A stretch of 37,410 bases of DNA, from positions 1 to 37,410 of the forward strand of contig JACSRF010000340.1 in assembly GCA_014879875.1 (NCBI GenBank), read 5' to 3'. The translations under genes were made by a program, and so were the position numbers. The DNA comes from Anaerolinea sp. (lineage in GTDB: Bacteria > Chloroflexota > Anaerolineae > Promineifilales > Promineifilaceae). The notes under the pieces were generated by a model, which had not been told where the DNA came from, did no database searches, and was given only the letters and a program-made list of their open reading frames with translations. The stretch's first letter is position 1. Each line of letters starts with the position of its first letter. Below, one piece after another: positions 24,538 to 32,151 of the stretch.

Positions 24538-25929
24538 CTAATTGCCGCCGGTGATTGAGTCCAGCGCCCATTGCGCCGGGTAAAAATTCTTGTTGAGACG
24601 TAGCGCTTGCTCATAGGCGGCAACTGCGCCTGGCTCATCTCCTAAAAATGCGAGCGCATGACCCTTATAAAGATATGTTTCCTCGACATTTCGGCCGCCT
24701 TGTGTTTCCAACACGGTGTCGGCAAGGGCTATCATTTCCTGGTAGCGGTTGGTGCGCATATAGGCAATATACGGCCGAAATTGATACCAGAGAATCCGCG
24801 GCGGCAGCCCTAAAATAAACGCCTGGTCAAAAGCGGCCGCACCGTTTTCATAAAAAGCCGCCGCGCCAGAGAGTTCGCCCAGGCGGGTGAGGCTGGTACC
24901 CAGGTTAAACCAGGCAAAGGCGTTCTCTGGATTGTCGTCAATTTCGGCCTGCGCCTTTTCGGCCGCCCGCTGCCACATGGTGGCTGTGTCCAGCATTGCG
25001 GCGCCTAAAATATCGTAAACTTGCTGTTCCTTCTCTGGCGGATAGACGACGAAGAAGGTGTAGTTGAAGTGCTGCCAGTAGTGAGCAATATCTTCGTAGG
25101 CATCGTAACGGCCGCTGCCGTCCCAGGGGCCTAAATTCGTGTCCAGGCTAACCATCTCGTGGGCGTCATCATCGTAGCCAAAAATGGTGAGATAGTGCCC
25201 CAACCAGCCCTCGCGTGGCAGTTCGTACCCTTTCTCAATGACCACAGGGAAACCGGCCGCCAGCAGCCGCTTGAGGAGATCCAGGTCGCCGCCGCTGGCG
25301 GCAAAGGCGCGCAGGTCTGTGCGCTCGTTGACGTAGTCTACCATCTGCCAGGGACTGACATTGCGGTCTTCAGGATTGGGCTTGAGAAAAGCGGCCGCTT
25401 CCGCTTGCGTGGTGGGATTGCCGTAGAAGTTAAGATTAATGGTCAAATTGGCCGGGCCGCAATTGTTAAACCCCTGGGCGATAATTTTCAGCCCTTCGAT
25501 GCGCACCTGCCTGGGCAGCGGCTGTGGCGTGGGCGTGCTGGTGGGTGATGGTGTGGCCGCCGGCGTCGTTGCCGGTGTGGTTGGAGCCAAATCCTCAGGC
25601 GCGGCCGTTGCCTCAACTTCAATGGCGGCAGCAGGGATGGTGGATACGGCCGTCAGTTCTGGAGTGGTTGTAGCGGTGGCCAATACCGGTATGGTAATCC
25701 GCGACTGGACAACGGCGTTCACCGGCACAGGCAGCGCCGTGGGCATGGGGGTCACGCCAATGTCCAGCAGCATCTCGCCCAGCGGCATCTGCGCCAGACG
25801 CACCCGGATTTTGCCGGGCAGCGCCCGGACTATGGGCGGCAGCGCCAACGCTCCGGCGATAAGGGCAAGCTGCGCCAGCGTAATGAGCAGAATGGTGTAT
25901 TTCCATTTTTTGTCCAACGATTTTTTCAT
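24538..25929 (-). CDS. Membrane-anchored C39-like cysteine peptidase with TPR region
   Basis: The product has 463 residues. The N-terminal membrane anchor covers about 12-35. A long Ala/Thr/Pro-rich linker (about 60-140) precedes the peptidase_C39_2 domain with catalytic Cys in GFNNCGPANL and His in GHYLTIFGYDD. A TPR-like helical C-terminus follows ('AWFNLGTSLTRLGELSGAAA', 'YKGHALAFLGDEPGAVAAYE'). The start ATG is 26 nt after the thioredoxin-like stop, so both are cotranscribed. The likely role is extracytoplasmic processing of a partner held by the TPR part. The target is unknown. Confidence 0.88.
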   Translation of the reverse strand: MKKSLDKKWKYTILLITLAQLALIAGALALPPIVRALPGKIRVRLAQMPLGEMLLDIGVTPMPTALPVPVNAVVQSRITIPVLATATTTPELTAVSTIPAAAIEVEATAAPEDLAPTTPATTPAATPSPTSTPTPQPLPRQVRIEGLKIIAQGFNNCGPANLTINLNFYGNPTTQAEAAAFLKPNPEDRNVSPWQMVDYVNERTDLRAFAASGGDLDLLKRLLAAGFPVVIEKGYELPREGWLGHYLTIFGYDDDAHEMVSLDTNLGPWDGSGRYDAYEDIAHYWQHFNYTFFVVYPPEKEQQVYDILGAAMLDTATMWQRAAEKAQAEIDDNPENAFAWFNLGTSLTRLGELSGAAAFYENGAAAFDQAFILGLPPRILWYQFRPYIAYMRTNRYQEMIALADTVLETQGGRNVEETYLYKGHALAFLGDEPGAVAAYEQALRLNKNFYPAQWALDSITGGN

Positions 25930-25954
25930 GATTTAGCTCCTGCCCTATTTTTGC

Positions 25955-26356
25955 TCACGGCCGCACGCGGACCATCGCTTCCCGCAGCGTTTCGGCCGGC
26001 TGCGGGCCAAAAAAACGCTCAGTTACCTGGCCTTCGCCATCAATGACCGCAAAAAACGGGTGTCCCCTTCCTCCATATGCCTCTTGAAGTTGGATCGTGT
26101 CCGGAGTGTCAGCTTGCAAGCGCACCACCGCCACCTCCCCTTCAAACTCATCCTCTAGCCCATTCACGATAGGCTCCATTTGCCGTCAGGGCGCTCACCC
26201 ATCTGTGTAAAACATCACCAGCACTGGACCTTCCACTTCCGGTTCAGAAATCTCTACCTCGTCAGAGGCACAAGCGGCTACCCCCGATACCAGGAGTATT
26301 GCTAGCAGGAACAATCCAACGCGGTGACTTATGGTGGATATGCCGTTTGTTTTCAT
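25955..26356 (-). CDS. Thioredoxin-like lipoprotein with two in-frame UGA at the CxxC site (candidate UxxU selenoprotein)
   Basis: From ATG 26356 (RBS AAGGAAA) the frame gives a lipoprotein signal with Cys29 (SGVAAC). Then come 'VEGPVLVMFYTDG', TGA (26197-26195, codon 54), A-P, TGA (26188-26186, codon 57), and 'RQMEPIVNGLEDEFEGEVAV' to a final TGA. The total is 134 codons. Thioredoxins have WCxxCRxM here, so both redox cysteines are UGA and nothing else is disturbed: U-A-P-U-R-Q-M. The cis-Pro loop 'GRGHPFFAVID' and the fold downstream are normal. A 7-bp hairpin with loop CGTGA suits both codons. Two unrelated nonsense mutations at just these codons would be an improbable coincidence. It is probably an extracytoplasmic thiol/selenol oxidoreductase. 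Confidence 0.85.
26157..26175 (-). promoter_or_regulatory. Candidate SECIS of the UxxU thioredoxin
   Basis: On the minus strand AGCCTAT (26175-26169), loop CGTGA and ATGGGCT (26163-26157) form a 7-bp stem with one G-U pair. The loop starts 17 nt after the second UGA and 26 nt after the first, both in the usual range. G is the second loop base. Confidence 0.68.
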
Positions 26357-26372
26357 TTTAATTTCCTTGTTC

Positions 26373-26501
26373 AGGACTTACGCAGTCAAAGATTTTTGGC
26401 CGCGAATGACGCGAATTTCGCCAATAATGCATACGATTCGCGCTAATTAGCGAAATTCGCGGCAAATTTTTAGATTACCGTCTGCCAAATGCGTAAGTCC
26501 T
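26373..26501. mobile_element. MITE-like palindromic element
   Basis: The 12-bp terminal inverted repeats AGGACTTACGCA (26373-26384) and TGCGTAAGTCCT (26490-26501) enclose 105 bp without coding capacity. A second 12-bp inverted repeat lies inside (CGCGAATTTCGC 26410-26421 and GCGAAATTCGCG 26450-26461). TTGTT occurs within 2 nt of each end and may be a target-site trace, though not cleanly. The element sits just upstream of the thioredoxin-like gene, inside its leader. It may have moved with a transposase whose ends it shares. Confidence 0.72.
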
Positions 26502-26508
26502 ATTGTTA

Positions 26509-26697
26509 TTAAATTGGGGGACCAATACCACCCATGCAAGGCGCGCCTGGCTCTGGTCCTTGTTGACGATAACGTTCAATAAAGGCTGCCAGTGGCAATT
26601 CAGCAAAGCCTTCGTCTTCTGCCATCAATGACTTGAACACCGCCTCATGGTTGACATTACCGGCCCACAGCCACAGGTTTTCCATTCTATAGGGCAT
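26509..26697 (-). CDS. Unknown small protein ending in PCMGGIGPPI
   Basis: The product has 62 residues, or 58 from the second Met. It has an amphipathic middle (EGFAELPLAAFIERYRQQG) and an unusual C-terminus with a single Cys. I do not recognise it. No good RBS is visible, but a -10-like TATTTC (26714-26709) lies about 12 nt before the ATG, so the transcript could be nearly leaderless. A palindrome copy sits 32 bp further upstream. The downstream end abuts the MITE. Confidence 0.5.
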   Translation of the reverse strand: MPYRMENLWLWAGNVNHEAVFKSLMAEDEGFAELPLAAFIERYRQQGPEPGAPCMGGIGPPI

Positions 26698-26708
26698 GGG
26701 GGCATACT

Positions 26709-26752
26709 GAAATAGGCAATCTACGCAGACGATAGTAAGCCAGATGGCCTAC
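26709..26752 (-). promoter_or_regulatory. Palindrome-linked promoter in the 26697/26833 divergent region
   Basis: AAGCCAGATGGCCTAC (26737-26752; core 26739-26748) matches the shared palindrome with one core change. On the minus strand TATTTC (26714-26709) is 32 bp away, centre to centre, in line with other copies. The plus-strand gene at 26833 could also use it. Confidence 0.45.
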
Positions 26753-26832
26753 ACGATGGCGCGACATTCTGCGCTTTCATCAGAGCATCCATTTAGGTTA
26801 CAGTTAAGAGAAAGATTTGGAGGTCTAGGATA

Positions 26833-27195
26833 ATGACGCAGTTATTGAGAGTGAACAAGTCCAGTCATTTCACCATTGGTTGGGTAACTGGTCTGTTGCA
26901 AAATGCAGGCCTGCAAGTTTCTCCTACATTTAGCTTGCGGTCGGCCCTGCAGGTCGGGACAGCCTGCAGCTGTTCACACGATATAAATGAATGTGACTGT
27001 AACATGGAAGTGCTGCTGGTATATGGCGCCGATCCGCTGCCGGCCACGCTGGTTGCCCACAGCCACAATGGCCGTACCTGGCTCTCTCTCGTCCATAATC
27101 CAGAGAGTCAGTCGTCGCCGGAACTCGCCCTGTTAATCCAATCTGTATTGACCACATCAAATATGAATGAAGAGACGGCCGTTACTTGCTGGTAA
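26833..27195 (+). CDS. Unknown Cys-rich small protein
   Basis: The product has 120 residues with RBS TTTGGAGG. The central cluster CSCSHDINECDC (about 46-57) holds five Cys plus His and acidic residues and could bind a metal. The rest reads as an alpha/beta protein ('MEVLLVYGADPLPATLVAHS', NGRTWLSLVHNP). I do not recognise the family. It stands alone, divergent from the 26697 gene, and ends in its own terminator. Confidence 0.75.
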   Translation: MTQLLRVNKSSHFTIGWVTGLLQNAGLQVSPTFSLRSALQVGTACSCSHDINECDCNMEVLLVYGADPLPATLVAHSHNGRTWLSLVHNPESQSSPELALLIQSVLTTSNMNEETAVTCW

Positions 27196-27208
27196 CGGCC
27201 GTCTTTCT
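27173..27208 (+). terminator. Terminator built from two CGGCCGTT repeats
   Basis: AGACGGCCGTTAC (27173-27185), loop TTGCTG and GTAACGGCCGTCT (27192-27204) form a perfect 13-bp stem followed by TTCT. It overlaps the last codons and the stop of the 26833 gene. It also faces the convergent 27684 gene, so it may serve both strands. Confidence 0.8.
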
Positions 27209-27228
27209 AACAAAAACCCTTAAAATAA

Positions 27229-27684
27229 TCAGGGTGCCGTCACCACCAAAGTTCCAACCATCCCGGCTTCTTTGTGCCCAGCCACAGCGCAGAAGTATTC
27301 GTATTCGCCAGGCGTTGTGGGTGTGAACTCCACACTGAGACTCTTCCCCATTGGCGGAGCCACGTGAACCTCCGGCTCCATGGCTATATTGCTCATATCA
27401 TGACCGCCTATCCCATGGTCTGCTTCTTCAGCCATTACTTCGCCCGTATGAGGCATCTCCATAATACTAAAATCGTGTTCCAACGCGCCTTCATTCCGCA
27501 GCGTCACCTTCACCGGCTGCCCGGCCATCACTTCAAAACGATTGACGTCATAGGCAATATCTGTCGCCGTCAATGAAATTTCCACCACCGGGACAGGCAT
27601 CGGTTCAGCCGAGCCGCAGGCTGCCAGCACCCCCAACAGCATTATCATCAATAAAACAATAGCCAATCTTTGCACAGGTTTCAT
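27229..27684 (-). CDS. Plastocyanin-like cupredoxin lipoprotein
   Basis: The product has 151 residues. The lipobox VLAAC puts the lipidated Cys at 23. A cupredoxin fold follows with ligands His in EHDFSIME, Cys in YFCAVAGH, His of the same motif and Met in KEAGMVGTL, a complete type 1 copper site. A His/Met-rich loop (about 85-110) is inserted. RBS AAGGAGA precedes ATG. It is an extracytoplasmic electron carrier or copper carrier. Confidence 0.92.
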   Translation of the reverse strand: MKPVQRLAIVLLMIMLLGVLAACGSAEPMPVPVVEISLTATDIAYDVNRFEVMAGQPVKVTLRNEGALEHDFSIMEMPHTGEVMAEEADHGIGGHDMSNIAMEPEVHVAPPMGKSLSVEFTPTTPGEYEYFCAVAGHKEAGMVGTLVVTAP

Positions 27685-27756
27685 TCTCCTTGTAATAAGT
27701 AATTTTTTCGCTCGAATTGCTTGCCGCTTATTCTAATGCAGGTTGGTCAGTAATGC

Positions 27757-27798
27757 GCCCCGCCATATAGCGGGGCAGCGATACGCCAAATGGCCTAT
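27757..27798 (-). promoter_or_regulatory. Palindrome site and adjacent hairpin upstream of the cupredoxin
   Basis: CGCCAAATGGCCTAT (27784-27798; core 27785-27794) overlaps the end of the upstream DUF1573 gene. GCCCCGC/GCGGGGC (27757-27763/27770-27776) forms a 7-bp stem next to it. No -10 occurs at the 30-bp spacing; TAGAAT (27735-27730) is 57 bp away. The hairpin may end the upstream transcript or compete with the activator. Confidence 0.5.
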
Positions 27799-28202
27799 GG
27801 CGCAGGCGGCAGCAAGATGTTGGCCGCCAACTCTACAACGATTTCGGGCTGCTGCGGGTCATTACTGGCAATAAACACCTGACGAATGATCTGCCCGGTT
27901 AGTTCTGATCCATGTGCGCCAGAGTCAAATTCGATGTGCAGCGTGCCACTGCCGCCAGGCGGAATGGTCATTGGTTCCACACTGGCTTGCGTACAGTCGC
28001 AGGACGTGGTCACGGCTTCAATGTTCAGGTCTGCCTGCCCTTGGTTTTGTACAATGAGTTCGCGCTGGATCACAGCACCATTCACAACATCCCCTAATTG
28101 CAGACTAATTTCGTTAATCACAATTTCTGGTTGACCACCGCAAGCGGTTAACAGGACAGTCAATACGGCCGTCACCCCAAACAACATCATCCATTTTTTC
28201 AT
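27795..28202 (-). CDS. DUF1573-family lipoprotein
   Basis: The product has 135 residues. The lipobox VLLTAC precedes an Ig-like DUF1573 domain, with 'RELIVQNQGQADLNIEAVTT', SCDCTQASVEP and 'FIASNDPQQPEIVVEL'. The CDC motif at the usual place may bind a metal or form a disulfide. ATG 28202 follows GGAG. It is one of two DUF1573 proteins here (the other is 29837). Function is not established. Confidence 0.87.
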   Translation of the reverse strand: MKKWMMLFGVTAVLTVLLTACGGQPEIVINEISLQLGDVVNGAVIQRELIVQNQGQADLNIEAVTTSCDCTQASVEPMTIPPGGSGTLHIEFDSGAHGSELTGQIIRQVFIASNDPQQPEIVVELAANILLPPAP

Positions 28203-28224
28203 CACGATTCTCCAACTTCAGGTT

Positions 28225-28663
28225 TTACTGTCGGCGGACTAAAGCGAGCATAATCCATTTCAATCTGGCAAAGATTTCGGCCGTGCTTTTACCTTCATCC
28301 AACAGGCGCATGGTGTCATGGGTGATGTCTATGCAGATGGAGCAGTATTGGGCATGGTCAGCAAACAGAAGCGTGCCTGATTTGCCTACCCCAGCCACGT
28401 AGCAATCGTAGCTGGAGGTATGTGCCCCAGGCCGACACAGCCACAGTAGCAAGGGATGGCGTCAGCAATCTCTGGGTTGGCTACGGCAAACTGATACGCT
28501 CCCTGGATTTTATTTGCCGAGCGCTGTACATCTTTTGGCATTTCTTCTATGGGGCCATGGGATGGTTGTGGGTAACGGCCGTTCACTCACAACCAGTCAG
28601 CCCGCATCCCACCAGAAGAGAAATCACCAGTATCAATGAAAGCACCCTTTTCTTCCTCCCCAC
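28225..28663 (-). pseudogene. PCYCGC-motif lipoprotein broken by two frameshifts
   Basis: A GTG at 28663 (AGGAAG upstream) opens a clean lipoprotein signal ending LLVGCGLTGCE and then a stop. Another frame gives 'HGPIEEMPKDVQRSANKIQG' and AIPCYCGCVGLGH. A third continues TSSYDCYVAGVGKSGTLLFA, YCSICIDITHDTMRL to TAA at 28225. Together these are a normal PCYCGC protein. The second break lies in a GGGG run near 28434, and adding one G restores the frame. The first is near 28600. The PCYCGC and CSIC motifs are intact, so assembly indels or recent decay are both possible. The gene sits in the thiol/copper operon. Confidence 0.75.
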
Positions 28664-28672
28664 ATCTTCCTT

Positions 28673-29635
28673 TCAAACGCCACAGGAATTACCGCCACCC
28701 TGAGGCTGTTCCAGCAGGTTGTTATCAGCCAACCATTGGTGTACTTGCTGAAAACCACTGCCGGAAAACACGTCAGGCCCCACGGCCAGCCACGGATCGA
28801 CAGCGGTATAGTCCAGATTCATGGTCGCTTTGAAGAAAACGGCCGTTTCCAACGCCTGCTGTGGGAACCAGAAACCATTCACCGCCTTGGCTGCCGCGAA
28901 CATCTCCTTTACCGGGACATCCTGGCTGGCGAGCAGTTCCAACAAGCCAAGCATCGCCATGCCGTGATTACAATCGGCGAACGCGGTATGGTTGTTACAG
29001 CATGGCCGGTAAACATTCTCAGCTACTTCTTCCAGCCGTGCCTGCTGTTCCGGCGTCAGCGTGATGAGCGGTACGCTGGCATATAACTCGGCAGCGTGAT
29101 GGTGGCCCAACGTCCAGCCGCCCGTGGAAGCAAACCGGCCAATATTACCTTCACTGGCCTGCATCATCGGCCCTTCTGTCAGGATGGGATTCTGGTTAAC
29201 CAGCCCCAGCGCCCAGAAAAAGTTGAGCAAAAAACGGGCATTCTGAAAGTCTATGACAACAGGCTCGTCGCTGCCTTCGTTAAGGATGCGTTTCTGGGCA
29301 AAGGTTAACGGCCGTCCTGCATCCGCATAAAGCTGCATAAATCGATCGGCGTCAATCGCACCAGCGGCCACCAACTGCGGTCCTAAATCACCCCAACTGA
29401 CATCCAGTTGAGCCTGCTCTGGTAAGGACACCTCTATTGGCGCCGCTGCCACTATCGTCGGTTGAGTAAGCGCAGTGGCTGTGTTGGCAGATATGTCAGC
29501 CACGCTGGCTGGCTCTGTTTTTTTTGCCGGTGACAGGGCCAATACAACAGCCAGGGTCAGTGAAAATATGCTGAGTAACAACAAAAGGGGACTGCTTATT
29601 CTTGGCCGAGAGACGGCCGTTTCTTCATGTTTCAT
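28673..29635 (-). CDS. Membrane-anchored conserved protein with PCCNNHTAFADCNH motif
   Basis: The product has 320 residues from ATG 29635, or 330 from 29665. One N-terminal transmembrane helix (about 14-36) precedes a long linker and a helical domain. That domain carries 'GWTLGHHHAAELYASVPLIT', then the motif YRPCCNNHTAFADCNHGMAM, and ends GGNSCGV. The Cys-Cys, His and Cys-His ligands suggest a metal or haem site. I do not know a named family. The ATG overlaps the DUF2933 gene end, and the PCYCGC gene follows after 9 nt, so it is tightly operonic. Confidence 0.8.
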   Translation of the reverse strand: MKHEETAVSRPRISSPLLLLLSIFSLTLAVVLALSPAKKTEPASVADISANTATALTQPTIVAAAPIEVSLPEQAQLDVSWGDLGPQLVAAGAIDADRFMQLYADAGRPLTFAQKRILNEGSDEPVVIDFQNARFLLNFFWALGLVNQNPILTEGPMMQASEGNIGRFASTGGWTLGHHHAAELYASVPLITLTPEQQARLEEVAENVYRPCCNNHTAFADCNHGMAMLGLLELLASQDVPVKEMFAAAKAVNGFWFPQQALETAVFFKATMNLDYTAVDPWLAVGPDVFSGSGFQQVHQWLADNNLLEQPQGGGNSCGV

Positions 29636-29825
29636 GCGATCTGGAATCCTCGTGGCCGTGTCCAAGATGATCGCGCATCATCAAGAGATGAACGAGCGGA
29701 CACAACAGTACAATGCCCCACAGCAGGACGCTGCTGAACTGCAATTGCCAGACAAAAACGGCCGTTAACACAATAATGGGCAGCGCACAGCCAACGATCA
29801 TCAAGAACCAATGCTTACGTTTCAT
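29625..29825 (-). CDS. DUF2933 small membrane protein
   Basis: The product has 66 residues with two membrane segments, 'HWFLMIVGCALPIIVLTAVF' and 'LLWGIVLLCPLVHLLMM', and a His-rich end (HLGHGHEDSRSH). This is the standard DUF2933 plan and the intact counterpart of the frameshifted copy at 15588. RBS GGGAGG precedes ATG. The His tail and CPLxH motif suggest metal contact. Confidence 0.88.
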   Translation of the reverse strand: MKRKHWFLMIVGCALPIIVLTAVFVWQLQFSSVLLWGIVLLCPLVHLLMMRDHLGHGHEDSRSHET

Positions 29826-29836
29826 TTATATCCTCC

Positions 29837-30415
29837 CTAATTCGACCTGATTTGAGCCTGCACCCAGATTTCCGTCTGGGACCGCTGTGGATCATTATTC
29901 TCGATAATCAAGCCGCGCCGCACTGTCTGCCCGGCCGCATCATGAAAACCGGCGTCAAAAACCAGCTTAATGGTGGCTACCTGTCCCGGCGGAATCACGC
30001 TGGCCGAAATTTCGGCCGTAGTGCAGCCGCAGGTCGTGTAAGCCCGGCTGATGGTCAGCGGCGCATCGCCCACATTGCGAATGATAAACTCCCGCTCCAC
30101 GACATCTTGCGGTCCAACAATGCCAAAATTGTAGGATTTTTCCGGTACCTGAATTTCCGGCTGCGGCTGATTCCGCGGCAGGAAGGGAATGGCCGGGCCT
30201 TCACCCATTTCATGAATAGCCAAGATGGGCTGCTCGTACGCCACATCTTCGGGCAGGTATGCCATAGAAGCGGTGGCTTGGGGCGGTGCGGAAATGGAAG
30301 CGATCAAGAGCCACCCCAACAGCAGCACACCAACTGCCAGCAGCGCCAACGGTACCCAACTGCGTTTATGTTGTTTCTGTTTAGACATACTTTTAGAATA
30401 CATTTTTGCTTTCAT
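29837..30415 (-). CDS. Membrane-anchored DUF1573 protein
   Basis: The product has 192 residues. A basic N-terminus and one transmembrane helix (about 19-41) precede a DUF1573 Ig-like domain, 'KSYNFGIVGPQDVVEREFII' and TTCGCTTAEISASVIPPGQ. The CGC motif corresponds to CDC in the 27795 paralogue. GGAGG lies 5 nt before ATG 30415. It follows the CcdA-like gene, so it may be a client or partner of its thiol export. Confidence 0.87.
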   Translation of the reverse strand: MKAKMYSKSMSKQKQHKRSWVPLALLAVGVLLLGWLLIASISAPPQATASMAYLPEDVAYEQPILAIHEMGEGPAIPFLPRNQPQPEIQVPEKSYNFGIVGPQDVVEREFIIRNVGDAPLTISRAYTTCGCTTAEISASVIPPGQVATIKLVFDAGFHDAAGQTVRRGLIIENNDPQRSQTEIWVQAQIRSN

Positions 30416-30426
30416 CACAACCTCCT

Positions 30427-31656
30427 TTAGTTAATTACGGTCAACAGCATGACCGCGCCCAGCGCCACCATGATCACGCCGTACCACAAACGAATCTTTA
30501 GCGCGTGTTCGCGTTCCCAGCGTGCCCACGCCTTGGCCGCCATGCGGTTCCCCACCATCAATAAAATGACGATCAGCGGCAGGACAAACATGACGTTGTA
30601 CAGCGCCAGGTAACTCACTCCCCAGGCCAGTGTCGTTTTGGCATTCAGCAGGGTGATAATGGAAACGTAAATGCCGCCAGAACAGGGGAATGTGCATAAT
30701 CCCACCAACAAACCGGCGGCCATCGTCGTAGGCAAGGTTGCCTGCTTAATCAAGGCATTGGTGTGTGCGCCGGCGATCTTGGGCATATGCAGCTTAATGG
30801 GAAAATTGGGGAAGAAATACTCAATCAGGTTAATGACTCCCAAACCAATTAACAACCAGGAACCGGCGCGGGCCACAAAGTGCGGGTTGTCGGAAAAGCG
30901 TACCGCCTGCAAAATGCCCAAACCAATGGCAAAGTAAACCAGGAAAATCATGCCAATGTAGACAAATCCCAGCTTCAAAATGTAGCCGCGCGACTGGCGC
31001 AGCGTGAACAAGAAGGCCAGGAGCAGCAGAATCACGGCAAAAGCGCAGGGATTGACAGAATCCACCAGTCCGGTAACGATGACGGCCGGGAGCAGCTGGC
31101 CTAAATTCGCCAGCCCTATCGGCAGCGGCCCGGCAGATGCTAACGCTTGCGGCAGCGCCTCGGCAAAGGGTGTGTCAATGGCGAAGGTCTGCACTTCGCC
31201 GGCCCAAGCCCAGAGCCGGTACTCCGTCGGCTTGCCGTGCATCTCCGGCTGCCACAACACCAGCCGCGGCGGTAAATCTGGTGCGGCGAGCGCCGCTTGA
31301 ATCAGGTTCGGCGGCACATGCCCCAGGATGACCAGGTTACCTGCCACTGTGGGTACAAAGGCATAGAGCGAATCGGCAATGGAACGGGGCAGGTCTAGCG
31401 AGTCGGCGATAACCAGCAGGCGCTCGCGCTCCTCTGGCCGGGTGTAGTCATGGATTTCAGGGTTGGCGGCTGCCCCCTGCTCTTGCAGGGCGGGGATGAG
31501 CACATCTTCCGCATAAGGCCAACAGTCCGCACAGCCCGCGCTAAAAAAGATATGGGTACGCTCCGGATCAACTTCCTGCTGGGCCGTAGTCGTATGAACC
31601 GCAGCTAGCAGGACAGCAATTGAAAAGAGGAATATCGGGAACAGGCGTTTTGGCAT
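30427..31656 (-). CDS. CcdA/DsbD-like thiol-disulfide membrane transporter with N-terminal thioredoxin-like domain
   Basis: The product has 409 residues. A signal peptide (1-26) precedes an extracytoplasmic thioredoxin-like domain with C42-A-D-C45 (FFSAGCADCWPY). About seven membrane helices follow, with the CcdA motifs 'GLVDSVNPCAFAVILLLL' and 'GLCTFPCSGGIYVSIITLL', one Cys in each half. It carries reducing equivalents across the membrane to extracytoplasmic thiols, for example apocytochromes, copper proteins or the thioredoxin-like proteins here. Its start is 6 nt from the previous stop. It is the most plausible reductant for the UxxU thioredoxin (inference). Confidence 0.9.
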   Translation of the reverse strand: MPKRLFPIFLFSIAVLLAAVHTTTAQQEVDPERTHIFFSAGCADCWPYAEDVLIPALQEQGAAANPEIHDYTRPEERERLLVIADSLDLPRSIADSLYAFVPTVAGNLVILGHVPPNLIQAALAAPDLPPRLVLWQPEMHGKPTEYRLWAWAGEVQTFAIDTPFAEALPQALASAGPLPIGLANLGQLLPAVIVTGLVDSVNPCAFAVILLLLAFLFTLRQSRGYILKLGFVYIGMIFLVYFAIGLGILQAVRFSDNPHFVARAGSWLLIGLGVINLIEYFFPNFPIKLHMPKIAGAHTNALIKQATLPTTMAAGLLVGLCTFPCSGGIYVSIITLLNAKTTLAWGVSYLALYNVMFVLPLIVILLMVGNRMAAKAWARWEREHALKIRLWYGVIMVALGAVMLLTVIN

Positions 31657-31662
31657 GATGAG

Positions 31663-32151
31663 TTATTTGGGAAGGGACCAGACATAGGAGCGCTCCGGCG
31701 CATCTATGTCACGAATGGTCAGGGTGAGTTGGGAAGCGCCCTCAAGCACGGCCGTTCCCGCTGCATCTGCGGGGAAAGAGAGTATGCCGGACACATGATG
31801 CCCACCGGGTACCGCATCCCAGAGCGTAGCTGTGACGGAACGGCCGTTATCCGCGGTCAACGTCGCCAGCGTCATCAGATCCATGCTCAAGTCCACCGAA
31901 TGGGTATCCAGCACCACTTCAAAATCCAGGGTTGGTGCATTGGCGCTTAAATTCAACGGCGTAATGGCGACGCTGACAGCCCCTTGCTCGTCAATGATCG
32001 TTTCCCATACGGCCGTTTGTACAGGAGCAGTTGAATCAACAGCATTCTCCGCTGCCGACACCACCGGTGGCTGTGCGGCCGGTTCAGCCCCACACGCCGC
32101 TAAAAATGCCACCAGCAAAAGCCCTACAATCGATAAAGGGGTTCTTTTCAT
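31663..32151 (-). CDS. Lipoprotein sharing the N-terminal domain of the multicopper oxidase
   Basis: The product has 162 residues. The lipobox LAAC puts the lipidated Cys at 21. The domain 'VSVAITPLNLSANAPTLDFE', VVLDTHSVDLSMDL, 'GGHHVSGILSFPADAAGTA' and LTIRDIDAPERSYVW matches residues 70-175 of the oxidase at 12391 (TPLNL, DTHSVDL, GGHHVEGTLSFPA). So this beta domain occurs alone and fused. It may dock on copper or on the oxidase. ATG 32151 has GGAGG, and its ATGA overlaps the upstream stop. Confidence 0.87.
   Translation of the reverse strand: MKRTPLSIVGLLLVAFLAACGAEPAAQPPVVSAAENAVDSTAPVQTAVWETIIDEQGAVSVAITPLNLSANAPTLDFEVVLDTHSVDLSMDLMTLATLTADNGRSVTATLWDAVPGGHHVSGILSFPADAAGTAVLEGASQLTLTIRDIDAPERSYVWSLPK

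Noticed and set aside
2417-26197. General reassignment of UGA to an amino acid
   Set aside because: Many genes here end at TGA in normal places (853, 2539, 21721, 25955). Only four genes read through, always at a redox-cysteine position with a hairpin downstream, so site-specific Sec is the better explanation.
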